NCBI GenBank assembly: GCA_001774555.1
Contig: MFAI01000036.1
Location: forward strand, 65,488-102,156
DNA length: 36,669 bases
Origin: Candidatus Collierbacteria bacterium RIFCSPLOWO2_01_FULL_50_23
GTDB lineage: Bacteria > Patescibacteriota > Microgenomatia > UBA1400 > MFAQ01
Reading direction: 5' to 3'
The position numbers and the translations under genes are program-made. Shown piece by piece: positions 1 through 9,853 of the stretch. How positions within the stretch are numbered: position 1 is the first letter of the stretch; every line of letters starts with the position of its first letter. The notes below the pieces were generated by a model. That model ran no database searches. It was not told where the DNA came from and saw only the letters and a list, made by a program, of their open reading frames with translations.

Positions 1-1082
1 GGATCCTCCAAGGTAACGATGTTCACCTTCGGAGTGTTGATCTTACTTATCAACGAATAAAGTGTCGTCGTCTTGCCCGAACCAGTCGGCCCGGTAATCA
101 GGATTATGCCGTGGGGGATCAAAACCGCTTCCTCCAGATTCTTTAGGGCCTTCCCCCTTAGCCCCAACTCTTGCAGGGTGGGTATCTTCTGGCTCTTGGG
201 CAGTAGACGCATAACCACTTTCTCTCCATGAGCAGTGGGCAAACTACTGATACGCAAGTCGACCCCACCAAGATCCGACTTGAAAGCAAAACGACCGTCC
301 TGGGGCAGACGCTTCTCATCGATTTTCATCCCGGAAAGGATCTTGATACGCGATACCAAGGCCGCATGGTACTGGCGATCCAAACGCAACCTTTCTTCCA
401 GTATGCCGTCGATTCGATAGCGAATCCGAGTGATATTTTCCAACGGCTCGATATGAACGTCGGTCGCCCGAAACTTGATCGCATACTCCAAAACCTTCTT
501 GACGATCTCAACAATCTTCGGTTCCTTGATTATTTGCGCCATAGACTCTGCCGTAATCACTCCGGCTTCCTCTTCCTCCTCTCCACCTTTCTTCAATACT
601 TCAGTTACTTCTCCAATCAAGCTTTGGGCATAGTTTTGATCGATCAGCGTTGAAAGTCTGGTTTCTGAAGTCATTTGAACGATCACTCTCATTCCTGAAC
701 GCTTTTCCAAAAAGTCGATCGCCGTCAGGTTCTGGGGATTACTCATCACGACGGTCAACAAGTTATCCTGTTTGTCTAAGAAAGCTGGAATCACCCGGTA
801 AGCGTCGGCAATTGATTTGGGGACCAAATTCAGCAGATCGGGTGACAAAACCAAACTACCTTGATCAAAGTAGGGTATTCCCCAAACCGCCGCTTGGGCA
901 CGGGAGAGAGTCTCTTCATCCGTTACTCCCAAACCACGGACAACGTCTAGTTGGGATTTATCGGAGCTAACCATCTCAACTCGGGCCTTCGCCACCTGAT
1001 CGACAGTCAACTTCCCACTCTCAGCCAAAACAGTAATTAGATCCTTGGTACCCGACGGGCTACCAGGGGCAGTCTGATCCAT
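1..1082 (-). CDS. PilB/GspE-family secretion or type IV pilus assembly ATPase (N-terminal 360 residues, runs off the window)
   Basis: The minus-strand frame is open from the ATG at 1082 to the window edge. The N-terminal part resembles the GspE/MshE N-terminal domain (residues about 1-150: AESGKLTVDQVAKARVEM, then GIPYFD and VPKSIADAYRVIPAF). From codon 325 it reads GIILITGPTGSGKTTTLYSL, the Walker A loop of the secretion ATPases, followed by VTLED at the very edge. These hexameric cytoplasmic ATPases drive pilin or pseudopilin assembly at the inner membrane. About 200 C-terminal residues (Asp box, Walker B, tetracysteine region) lie outside the window. It is transcribed divergently from the next gene across a 62-base gap. 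PilB and GspE cannot be told apart without the neighbouring genes. Confidence 0.9.
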   Translation of the reverse strand, partial: MDQTAPGSPSGTKDLITVLAESGKLTVDQVAKARVEMVSSDKSQLDVVRGLGVTDEETLSRAQAAVWGIPYFDQGSLVLSPDLLNLVPKSIADAYRVIPAFLDKQDNLLTVVMSNPQNLTAIDFLEKRSGMRVIVQMTSETRLSTLIDQNYAQSLIGEVTEVLKKGGEEEEEAGVITAESMAQIIKEPKIVEIVKKVLEYAIKFRATDVHIEPLENITRIRYRIDGILEERLRLDRQYHAALVSRIKILSGMKIDEKRLPQDGRFAFKSDLGGVDLRISSLPTAHGEKVVMRLLPKSQKIPTLQELGLRGKALKNLEEAVLIPHGIILITGPTGSGKTTTLYSLISKINTPKVNIVTLED

Positions 1083-1144
1083 AACTTAAATGTACAATAT
1101 ATTTTATCTCTCGCCAAATTTGTCCAATTTGACCAATAAGACCA

Positions 1145-1789
1145 ATGTTACCTCTAATAATCGAGTCAGACGACCCGGGTCTGACCACTCAATACCTGAC
1201 TGATCACTATTATCTAGGCAACTTGGTCGGAGAGGTGAAACCGGAAAACGACAGTATTGGTCTGCTGGCGATCAAATACTTGATCGACCGCGCCAAGTTT
1301 TCCCATCCGGACAAAAGTCAGGCTGTTTTTCTAATCCATGATGGGCATCTTGTTACCCCTGCCGGCCAAAACGCTCTTCTCAAAACCCTGGAGGAGAGCA
1401 AGCCCTACGAACAGTTCATCATCACCACCCACAATCACCATCTTCTTTTGGAAACAATCGTCAGTCGCTGCCAGGTCATTAGCCTCACCCAAAAAACCCC
1501 AAAAACCATCGACGGCAAGTTTCTAAAAGACTTTGTCGCTTGCCTCGACAACCCATCCACGTGCCTAAAAAATAGCGACGAAATCCTATCGGATAACCCC
1601 AAGGACTTTATAAACCTTATCATCAGCAACCTTCATCTGGCGAATCGAAATCGGGTAACCAACAAAAGGGTCAAAATTCTTTCGCTTGCCCTGGAATGTC
1701 TCTCTGATTTGGACCGAAACATCAATCCAAAACTGGCCCTCGACCATTTCTTCTTACAAACAGGAAGAATTATCAAAAAGTCAACTTGA
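1145..1789 (+). CDS. holB: DNA polymerase III delta-prime-like clamp-loader subunit (short form)
   Basis: The 214-residue product carries the clamp-loader delta-prime/gamma signature: VFLIHDGHLVTPAGQNALLK at residues 61-80, then TLEESKP, FIITTHN and the SRCQ motif at 107-110, which in this AAA+ family supplies the arginine finger. The N-terminal part with the P-loop and zinc module of typical family members is absent, and the collar domain is much reduced (delta-prime is usually about 330 residues). Delta-prime need not hydrolyse ATP, so loss of the P-loop is compatible with function. It precedes gyrB by 59 bases in the same direction and is probably co-transcribed. The start is the only ATG that keeps the first beta strand; no Shine-Dalgarno site is seen. 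Confidence 0.75.
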   Translation: MLPLIIESDDPGLTTQYLTDHYYLGNLVGEVKPENDSIGLLAIKYLIDRAKFSHPDKSQAVFLIHDGHLVTPAGQNALLKTLEESKPYEQFIITTHNHHLLLETIVSRCQVISLTQKTPKTIDGKFLKDFVACLDNPSTCLKNSDEILSDNPKDFINLIISNLHLANRNRVTNKRVKILSLALECLSDLDRNINPKLALDHFFLQTGRIIKKST

Positions 1790-1806
1790 ACGAGACGCCC
1801 GCATGA

Positions 1807-3828
<2,022 letters not shown>

Positions 3829-3867
3829 ACTTTGAATTATTAAATTATTTACTTTAATTAATTAAAC

Positions 3868-4803
3868 ATGACTACATACATCATCGGTCACATAAAACCT
3901 GATTTGGACGCCGTAGTTTCTGCCCTGGCCGTGGCAGAGTTTAGAAATCTAAGAGGGGATATCGATAACCCGGTCGCCGTCATCGCCGATCCGTTCAATC
4001 CCGAAACCGAATTCGTCTTCAAAAAATTCGGTGCCACCCCACCCCGCCTCATCACCGCCACCGATATTAAAACCGAAGACAAAATCGTTCTGGTAGACCA
4101 CAACGAGGTCGACCAGCGTCTAAACAACTTACCCCAAGACCAGATTACCGGTATCGTCGATCACCATAAGTTCAACATAAATTTGAACCATCCAATCAAA
4201 ATTACCGCCCTACCCATCGGCTCGACAACGACCATTGTCTTCCTGAAATTCAAGCAATACAACCTGACTATAAATCAGGATTTGGCAAAATTAATGCTCT
4301 GTGCCGTTCTCTCGGATACGGTCGGGCTAAAATCAGGAACCACCACCGATAAAGACCGATCTGCGGTAACTGACCTTTCCAAAATTGCCGGCATTACTGA
4401 CATCGATGGGCTGACTCTAGAGATTTTCAAGGCCAAGAGCAATATCAGCTCATTAACCCCAGAGCAAATTGTCAAAAACGATTACAAAATTCTTGAGTTC
4501 TCCAAAAAAACCTTTATCGGCCAGATCGAAACCGTCGAACAAGGAGAAGTCATCGATAAGAGAAAGGATGAGCTCTTGAAAGCCATGGCCGTCGTCAAGG
4601 AAAAAGAGGGTGTCGCCTTGATCTTTTTGGCTATCTCAGATATCTTGAAAATCAACACCAAACTTCTACTCCTGGGCAAAGATGAAACCGAAGTGGCCCA
4701 AAAAGCCTTCGGCGGCCAAGCCGTAAATAACGTTTTGGATATCGGACCCAAACTAAGCCGCAAAAAAGATATCTCTCCTGCGATAGAAAAAGCCGTAGCG
4801 TAG
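3868..4803 (+). CDS. ppaC: Family II (manganese-dependent) inorganic pyrophosphatase, DHH superfamily
   Basis: It hydrolyses pyrophosphate to phosphate in the cytoplasm, pulling forward nucleic acid synthesis. The 311 residues match the family II length and motif order: [19 protein letters not shown] (metal-binding His and Asp at residues 7-14), VDHNE (about 76-80), the diagnostic DHH in GIVDHHKFN (about 92-100), LSDTVGLKS, and the C-terminal substrate-binding LSRKKD near residue 300. Asn of the usual GHxNPD motif is Lys here. It sits between gyrB and gyrA. A TTTAAT element ends 9 bases before the ATG and could drive a leaderless transcript; no Shine-Dalgarno site is visible. Confidence 0.93.
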   Translation: MTTYIIGHIKPDLDAVVSALAVAEFRNLRGDIDNPVAVIADPFNPETEFVFKKFGATPPRLITATDIKTEDKIVLVDHNEVDQRLNNLPQDQITGIVDHHKFNINLNHPIKITALPIGSTTTIVFLKFKQYNLTINQDLAKLMLCAVLSDTVGLKSGTTTDKDRSAVTDLSKIAGITDIDGLTLEIFKAKSNISSLTPEQIVKNDYKILEFSKKTFIGQIETVEQGEVIDKRKDELLKAMAVVKEKEGVALIFLAISDILKINTKLLLLGKDETEVAQKAFGGQAVNNVLDIGPKLSRKKDISPAIEKAVA

Positions 4804-4808
4804 CGAAG

Positions 4809-4825
4809 GTCCCGCTAAGCGGGAC
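4809..4825 (+). repeat. Perfect short hairpin between ppaC and gyrA
   Basis: GTCCCGC-TAA-GCGGGAC is a 7-bp stem with a 3-base loop, starting 5 bases after the ppaC stop and ending 12 bases before the gyrA ATG. No T tract follows, so it is not a classical terminator. It parallels the hairpin before gyrB. Confidence 0.6.
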
Positions 4826-4837
4826 AATACAAAAAAT

Positions 4838-7483
4838 ATGGACAACGAGGAAAAGAAACCACCAGTCGAAACCACCGAAGAGAGTCAGGTCGGCCAATCT
4901 TGGGAAACCGAGAAAACCAGCTATGGCTTGATCAAACCGGTCAAGATCATCGAGGAGATGGAGCGCTCCTACCTGGACTATGCCATGAGTGTTATCGTCG
5001 CTCGAGCCCTTCCCGATGTTCGCGATGGCCTGAAACCGGTTCACCGACGGATTCTTTTTGCCATGAAAGAAATGGGCCTGACCTACCGTTCGGCCTACAA
5101 AAAAAGTGCCCGCGTCGTCGGAGAAGTGTTGGGCAAATACCATCCCCACGGTGATCAGGCAGTTTACCAAACCATGGTCCGTTTGGCTCAGGACTTTTCC
5201 ATGCGCTATCAGCTCGTAGATGGTCAGGGCAACTTCGGTTCGGTTGACGGTGATTCGGCCGCTGCTATGCGTTACACCGAGGCGAGACTAAGTAAGATCG
5301 CCGAAGCCATACTCGAGGACATCGACAAAGACACTGTCGATTTTGTGGATAACTTCGACGGCAGCCAGAAAGAGCCATCTGTCCTCCCGGCAAAACTACC
5401 AAATCTTCTCTTGATGGGTTCCGATGGTATTGCCGTCGGTATGGCGACAAAGATCCCGCCTCACAACCTGAATGAAGTTGTCGCCGCCATCGCTACTTTA
5501 ATTGATAAAAGTACCATCACTGGAGCCGAAGAGTTCAAAGACGAGAGCCTCGAAACCATAGACAGCGCGAAGCTGGTCGGCAAGCTCGAGGCCAACATCG
5601 AAATTGATGAACTGGTCGAGCACATCAAGGGCCCGGATTTCCCCACCGCCGGCCAGATCTTCGACCAAAACGAAATCAAGAAGCTCTACCACACCGGCAA
5701 GGCCAACATCGTCAATCGGGGAGTCGCCGAAATTGTCGAAAAGAAAAGCGGCCGTTTCCAGATTGTTATCACCCAGCTACCATACCAAGTCAACAAAGCA
5801 AAGTTGATCACCCACATTGCCGATCTGGTCAAGAAAAAAAAGCTTGATGGTATTTCTGACCTCCGCGACGAATCGGACCGAAAGGGGATGACCGTCGTCG
5901 TCGAGCTCAAACGCGACGCCAAGCCAAAGAGCGTCCTCAACAATCTCTACAAACACACCGAACTTCAAAGCAGCTTTCCGGCGAATATGGTTGCCTTAAC
6001 CTCCGATGGCACTCCTCATTTACTCAACCTCAAGGTAATCCTGACCGAATATGTTCAACACCGTCAACACGTTATTGTCCGCAGAAGTCAGTTTGAATTG
6101 AAGGACGCCAAAGCCCGCGCCCACATTCTCGAGGGCTTACTCAAAGCCCTCGACGTCATCGACGAAGTCATCGACACCATCAAGAAGAGTGAAAGTACCG
6201 ATGCCGCCAGAATGAACCTGATGAACAAGTTTGGCTTTTCCGAACTCCAGACATTGGCTATTCTCGAGATGCAGCTTAAGAAACTGGCCCATCTCGAACG
6301 CGAGAAGCTTCAAAACGAATATGACGAACTCATGAAACGCGTCAAATTCCTCATCGCTGTTTTGAAAGACCCTCAAAAAGTGCTTCAAATAATCAAGGAT
6401 GAACTCAAGGGTTTGTCAGAAACTTACGGCGACGCCAGAAAGACCAAGGTTTACAAAAATGCCGTTGGCGAGTTCTCCGAAGAAGATCTTATCGCCAACG
6501 AGGAAACCATCATTACCCTCACCAAAACCGGCTATATCAAACGTATGCCGATTGATACTTTCAAGAGTCAGAGAAGGGGAGGCAAGGGTGTCGCCGGCAT
6601 GACCGTCAAGGATACCGACGAGGTAAACCTGCTCACCGCGGCCAACACCCACGACTCACTCCTGGTTTTTACCAGCAAAGGCAAGGTTTTCTCCCTAAAA
6701 ACCTGGGAACTGCCGGAGGGCAGCCGCATCAGCAAGGGTCAGGCGATCATCAATCTGATCAATATCGACACCGATGAAACGATCCAGTCACTCCTACCGG
6801 TCAGCAAGGAAGTTTTCGCCAGTAAAACTTTTCTTTTCTTCACCACGAAGAAAGGCACTGTCAAACGCACCAAAATAGGGGACTATCAAAATATCCGAAA
6901 CAACGGTCTCATCGCCTTGAAGCTCGAGGCGGGAGATCAGCTGGTCTGGGTAAACAAAACTATCGGCACCGACCACATTCTCCTGGTCACCAAGGAAGGT
7001 AAATCGATCAGGTTCCCGGAGGGGGACGTTCGTCCCACCGGCCGCGACACCATGGGTGTCCGAGGCATTCTGCTTGCCTCAGACGATTACGTTGTGGCTA
7101 TGAAGAGTTTTGACCCCAAAACCATCAGTGAGGATAAAAAGAAAAAAATCTTCACCGACCTCCTCATCGTCACCGAAAAAGGTATGGGCAAAAGAACCCC
7201 GCTAACTCAGTACCCCACCCAAAAGAGGGGAGGGCAGGGGGTCAAGGTCGCCGAGGTGACAGACAAAACCGGCCTGATCGCCAACGCCCTTTCCATCACC
7301 GAAAAAGACATCGAGCTCCTGATAACGACAAGGGAGGGCCAGGCCATCAAGCTCCCCATCAGGAATATTCCCCAGCTCCAGCGCTCCACCCAGGGAGTCA
7401 TCCTGATGCGCTTTGGCAAAACCGGAGACTTCGTCGCCGCCGTCGCCACCGTCTCCGAATCCGAAAAAGAAGAGAAAAAGTAG
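4838..7483 (+). CDS. gyrA: DNA gyrase subunit A
   Basis: This is the DNA breakage-reunion and wrapping subunit of gyrase. The winged-helix/tower region has [39 protein letters not shown] and [12 protein letters not shown], with the catalytic tyrosine at residue 146. The C-terminal beta-pinwheel contains a canonical GyrA box, SQRRGGKG, which separates it from ParC, and a second related blade motif, QKRGGQG. Length (881) is typical. Residues equivalent to E. coli Ser83 and Asp87 are Gln107 and Gln111. A 35-residue acidic N-terminal extension ([13 protein letters not shown]) precedes the homologous part. The stop codon overlaps the -35 box of the next gene's promoter. Confidence 0.97.
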   Translation: MDNEEKKPPVETTEESQVGQSWETEKTSYGLIKPVKIIEEMERSYLDYAMSVIVARALPDVRDGLKPVHRRILFAMKEMGLTYRSAYKKSARVVGEVLGKYHPHGDQAVYQTMVRLAQDFSMRYQLVDGQGNFGSVDGDSAAAMRYTEARLSKIAEAILEDIDKDTVDFVDNFDGSQKEPSVLPAKLPNLLLMGSDGIAVGMATKIPPHNLNEVVAAIATLIDKSTITGAEEFKDESLETIDSAKLVGKLEANIEIDELVEHIKGPDFPTAGQIFDQNEIKKLYHTGKANIVNRGVAEIVEKKSGRFQIVITQLPYQVNKAKLITHIADLVKKKKLDGISDLRDESDRKGMTVVVELKRDAKPKSVLNNLYKHTELQSSFPANMVALTSDGTPHLLNLKVILTEYVQHRQHVIVRRSQFELKDAKARAHILEGLLKALDVIDEVIDTIKKSESTDAARMNLMNKFGFSELQTLAILEMQLKKLAHLEREKLQNEYDELMKRVKFLIAVLKDPQKVLQIIKDELKGLSETYGDARKTKVYKNAVGEFSEEDLIANEETIITLTKTGYIKRMPIDTFKSQRRGGKGVAGMTVKDTDEVNLLTAANTHDSLLVFTSKGKVFSLKTWELPEGSRISKGQAIINLINIDTDETIQSLLPVSKEVFASKTFLFFTTKKGTVKRTKIGDYQNIRNNGLIALKLEAGDQLVWVNKTIGTDHILLVTKEGKSIRFPEGDVRPTGRDTMGVRGILLASDDYVVAMKSFDPKTISEDKKKKIFTDLLIVTEKGMGKRTPLTQYPTQKRGGQGVKVAEVTDKTGLIANALSITEKDIELLITTREGQAIKLPIRNIPQLQRSTQGVILMRFGKTGDFVAAVATVSESEKEEKK

Positions 7484-7509
7484 ACAGCCCATAGTCGGTA
7501 GGTTATAAT
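7481..7509 (+). promoter_or_regulatory. Strong sigma70-type promoter for the 7582 gene
   Basis: TAGACA (7481-7486), 17-base spacer, TATAAT (7504-7509). The -35 box begins with the gyrA stop codon. Predicted start near 7516 gives a leader of about 65 bases with a Shine-Dalgarno-like AAAGGTAGG before the ATG. Confidence 0.75.
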
Positions 7510-7581
7510 AGCACCAGTCCACGTCACCGTGGAAATTCGCACCTCCTAGTCAAAGAAGTCAGAGAAAGGTAGGCTAACAAC

Positions 7582-8073
7582 ATGGCCGCAAAGGTTTGGG
7601 ATTCAACAGCAAACGGCGGAAAGGGTGATTGGGTTCCTGCGGACACTCCACGCAGGGGAACGCCACCCATCCCGGATCCTCACCGGGAACGGAGAGTACG
7701 GACGGAAATCCGCCGGGCACAGCTCACGATCGCGCTCTTCATCACCGTCGGCTTCGCCGTTCTAGCCGCGGTGGTTGCCATCATCACGGGCTTGCCGTAC
7801 GAGCGCTGGACCGCGAAAGAGTTCAACGCCACCGTCACGGAGAAGTTTCTGTGTGGTCCACAGAAAACGGTCTACTGCGTCTCTATCGTACACGACGACG
7901 GAAAGGCAGAAGTCCTCCAAAACCACGATAGCCTGTGGTGGTGGAAGTGGACCAGTACCGACTACCAGACACTCTTCCAACCGGACACGCGGTTCCACTT
8001 CAAGGTGTACGGCTGGCGCTGGCCACTGCGCTCATGGTTCCGCAACATCATTGCAGCGGAATCCATCGGCTGA
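7582..8073 (+). CDS. Single-pass membrane protein, DUF1523-like
   Basis: The 163-residue protein has a polar, basic N-terminal tail (residues 1-47), one membrane segment (about 48-69, LTIALFITVGFAVLAAVVAI) and a C-terminal domain of about 90 residues. That domain ends GWRWPLRSWFRNI and contains VLQNHDSLWWWKW; in my memory this order (RN-D..W..K, then YGWR.P..S.FPN) resembles DUF1523, a family of unknown function. The gene is a self-contained unit with a near-consensus promoter, a purine-rich ribosome-binding site (AAAGGTAGG) and a terminator. That architecture, and its GC-rich codon use, differ from the neighbouring core genes and suggest transfer. Function is unknown; the family assignment is tentative. 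Confidence 0.7.
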   Translation: MAAKVWDSTANGGKGDWVPADTPRRGTPPIPDPHRERRVRTEIRRAQLTIALFITVGFAVLAAVVAIITGLPYERWTAKEFNATVTEKFLCGPQKTVYCVSIVHDDGKAEVLQNHDSLWWWKWTSTDYQTLFQPDTRFHFKVYGWRWPLRSWFRNIIAAESIG

Positions 8074-8092
8074 ACAATAGCAGCCACTCAAA

Positions 8093-8126
8093 AGCCCTCG
8101 CGACACTTCGTCGGAGGGCTTTTTTT
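8093..8126 (+). terminator. Rho-independent terminator after the 7582 gene
   Basis: AGCCCTC and GAGGGCT pair, extended inside by CGAC/GTCG with one bulged G and loop ACTTC, followed by seven T (8120-8126). It ends right at the third copy of the recombinase 3'-end repeat. Confidence 0.9.
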
Positions 8127-8127
8127 C

Positions 8128-8149
8128 ATTTCAAAAACTTGTCATGGAT
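8128..8149 (-). repeat. Orphan copy (site C) of the recombinase 3'-end sequence
   Basis: These 22 bases match 9343-9364 with one mismatch. Read on the minus strand they encode IHDKFLK followed by TGA, the exact C-terminus of the recombinase and kinase, but the codon just before is TAG, so no gene is attached. It abuts the hairpin repeat at 8151. Confidence 0.85.
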
Positions 8150-8150
8150 C

Positions 8151-8180
8151 TAGCCTTGGCAACCTGGGACGTTGCCAAAC
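8151..8180. repeat. Hairpin-forming direct repeat, copy 1
   Basis: The element reads TAGCCTTGGCAACCTGGGAC then GTTGCCAAAC. It matches copy 2 at 8896-8925 at 29 of 30 positions. TTGGCAAC and GTTGCCAA form an 8-bp stem around a 7-base loop. The two copies bracket a single gene. Confidence 0.85.
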
Positions 8181-8219
8181 CCAACCACTCGCAACTAATA
8201 GGGTCATTGGATCGCTATA

Positions 8220-8891
8220 ATGATCTTCGTGGCTCACGAACAAGATATCAAGGATATAAAAAATGGTCTGATTGCTTTGGACAGAGTATTTAACAAAAAG
8301 GGGGTCAACTACCGCGTGCTCGGGTCCGTCTTGGTCGCCGCTATAAACGGAACGCCGCATAGAACGTTAGGTGATATCGACATCCTATTGGACGAATCGA
8401 ATTGGCAACAAATTTCTGGAGTTCTCAAAAAAGAGGGGTATCAGCTTGTCAACAAGAGTAGCTTCGGCTTTAATTGGTTCGAAGCGCATAAGCCAAACAG
8501 TCTCGGGTTTACCTTTCTATTGATTGGGAAGTTCCAAGATGATTATTTTGAATATGTACTTAACCACATACTTAAATTACGAATCGCAAGTTCATATCTC
8601 ACTCCGACAAAATATACTTTGTTCGGATATTCATTTACCGGAATTCCCAGACGATCGGTCTACGAAGGACTGAAAATAAGCAGTCTTAACCCAAAAAGAA
8701 AATTGGATAGGGAACTTGTCACCAAAGCCTTTGGTGGAAAAATTCCGACAGGAGTTAAGCTTGAGAGAGCCTTCAATATCTATTCCTTTGGATTGGAAAT
8801 CCCATATGCATATTCGTTCTTTTCCTACCTCTATAACCTCTACGGCGGCCTGCGAGTAATCATCGGCAAAAAATACGAAGTCTGGGACTAA
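8220..8891 (+). CDS. Nucleotidyltransferase-fold protein
   Basis: The 223-residue protein shows the polymerase-beta-like nucleotidyltransferase core: VLGSVLVAAINGT (Gly-Ser motif, about residues 35-47) followed by RTLGDIDILLD (paired metal-binding aspartates, about 50-60) and the WQQISGVLKKEGY helix. The rest (GFNWFEAHKPNSLGFTFLLI onward) I do not recognise. Relatives transfer nucleotides to antibiotics, tRNA or toxin partners; the substrate here is unknown. The gene lies exactly between two hairpin-forming direct repeats, with low-GC codon use unlike the 7582 gene. The ATG at 8220 has no Shine-Dalgarno site. It could be one half of a toxin-antitoxin or resistance cassette, but nothing proves that. 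Confidence 0.7.
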   Translation: MIFVAHEQDIKDIKNGLIALDRVFNKKGVNYRVLGSVLVAAINGTPHRTLGDIDILLDESNWQQISGVLKKEGYQLVNKSSFGFNWFEAHKPNSLGFTFLLIGKFQDDYFEYVLNHILKLRIASSYLTPTKYTLFGYSFTGIPRRSVYEGLKISSLNPKRKLDRELVTKAFGGKIPTGVKLERAFNIYSFGLEIPYAYSFFSYLYNLYGGLRVIIGKKYEVWD

Positions 8892-8895
8892 TATT

Positions 8896-8925
8896 TAGCC
8901 TTGGCAACCTGGGAGGTTGCCAAAC
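8896..8925. repeat. Hairpin-forming direct repeat, copy 2
   Basis: TAGCC followed by TTGGCAACC-TGGGA-GGTTGCCAA (9-bp perfect stem, 5-base loop) then AC. It begins 5 bases after the nucleotidyltransferase gene ends. Same orientation as copy 1. Confidence 0.85.
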
Positions 8926-8980
8926 CAACTACGGTGTCCGTCCTCGCAGACCCAAGAAGAAATAGTTGTATACTGTGAAT

Positions 8981-9337
8981 GTGGGAGATAAAGAAAGAAA
9001 ACAAAAGCATCCGAAAGTAGTCATCGCCGAGACTGAAAGTGAGGGGGTTATCAACGGCAGGCAAAGGTTACGCAAAGCCCTGGCAGAAGCCTACGCCGAG
9101 ATCAGAATACCAAAAAGAATCAGAAATCTAATTGAATCTACCGGGTTGACCCAAAGCGAGTTATTTTTCAAACTCTGGTGGGTTACCCCCAGCCTATTAT
9201 TTGGAAATTACTCCCCTCAACAGATGTGGGAATGCGGTGGTAAAGAGCTGGTGATCGATCATCTTTTTGCTTTGGCTGGCGACCAACACGAATTAATTCA
9301 AGAAACACTCAGAAAAATAAGGTCCACCAAAATCTAG
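8981..9337 (+). CDS. Small protein, possibly antitoxin-like (MbcA/ParS/Xre C-terminal type)
   Basis: The product is 118-123 residues depending on start. The N-terminal half is basic (GRQRLRKALAEAYAEIRIPK); the C-terminal half reads FFKLWWVTPSLLFGN, SPQQMWECGGKELVIDHL, which loosely recalls the toxin-binding domain (DUF2384) of MbcA/ParS antitoxins, where W..tPn..L.g.sP...l..GG is typical. No RES-domain toxin partner is next to it. A TATACT box at 8969-8974 overlaps the possible TTG start at 8966, so GTG 8975 or 8981 is preferred and 8981 would be leaderless. It converges on the kinase gene with a 3-base gap. I do not recognise a definite family. Confidence 0.55.
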   Translation: MGDKERKQKHPKVVIAETESEGVINGRQRLRKALAEAYAEIRIPKRIRNLIESTGLTQSELFFKLWWVTPSLLFGNYSPQQMWECGGKELVIDHLFALAGDQHELIQETLRKIRSTKI

Positions 9338-9340
9338 TCC

Positions 9341-9853
9341 TTATTTCAAAAACTTGTCGTGGATTTGTTTCAGCTGTTCCTGGACGGTGAGATTTCCGTC
9401 AACAACCAGAACATTAGATCCGTGAGGCGGTTCAAATCTCGATTGGGAATCACGAATATATTCTTCACCAACATCGACTCTTGCGACCGAGTTCTTATTT
9501 TCCAGCCATCTAGCCTTGGCCACTTCGGGGAGGATATTAACACAAATAATCGCAATGTCAGCACCGAATTTCTCGCCAATTTTCACTACCAAATCCCGCT
9601 CATACTCTGTAAAATTACCTGCGTCCTGGATTACATTTTTCCCTTCCCTTAAATAATCTTCGATTCTCCCATGCATTTCTCCATAAACATTATCCCACTG
9701 CGCCTGTGTCACAACTTCATCGGCGACGTCACCCAGCATTTCAGACTTGACTTCATCCAGATCGATTCTGACAAAGCCAAATCGCTCACTTAGTTTTTTA
9801 GATAGAACTGTTTTACCGGAAAATGGCGTTCCACAAAAAATAATTAGCTTCAT
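9341..9853 (-). CDS. P-loop (AAA_33-type) small-molecule kinase, C-terminus shared with the recombinase
   Basis: The 170-residue protein has Walker A GTPFSGKT (residues 8-15), IDLDEVKSEM, NVIQDAGNFTEYERDLV and NILPEVAKARWLENKNSV with the lid arginines, the layout of AAA_33/zeta-like kinases that phosphorylate small substrates or antibiotics. Substrate unknown. Its ATG overlaps the recombinase TGA (ATGA), so it has no promoter of its own visible and should be co-transcribed with the recombinase. Its last ten residues, LKQIHDKFLK, are identical to the last ten of the recombinase, and the DNA is 30/34 identical with mostly synonymous differences. That tail is not expected of the kinase family and points to insertion at a duplicated site. 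Confidence 0.85.
   Translation of the reverse strand: MKLIIFCGTPFSGKTVLSKKLSERFGFVRIDLDEVKSEMLGDVADEVVTQAQWDNVYGEMHGRIEDYLREGKNVIQDAGNFTEYERDLVVKIGEKFGADIAIICVNILPEVAKARWLENKNSVARVDVGEEYIRDSQSRFEPPHGSNVLVVDGNLTVQEQLKQIHDKFLK
9343..9376 (-). repeat. Copy (site B) of the recombinase 3'-end sequence, at the kinase 3' end
   Basis: 34 bases matching 9852-9885 with four mismatches, all silent in the shared QLKQIHDKFLK reading. The unit length from site B to site A is 509 bases, the length of the kinase gene. Confidence 0.9.

Noticed and set aside
228-970. Plus-strand reading frames over the PilB/GspE gene
   Set aside because: The minus strand carries a continuous recognisable ATPase; these frames have no family features.
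9508-9520. 13-base match (ATCTAGCCTTGGC) between the kinase gene and the junction at 8148-8160
   Set aside because: In the kinase these bases encode ordinary family residues (VAKARW), and the match does not continue into the hairpin; probably chance.
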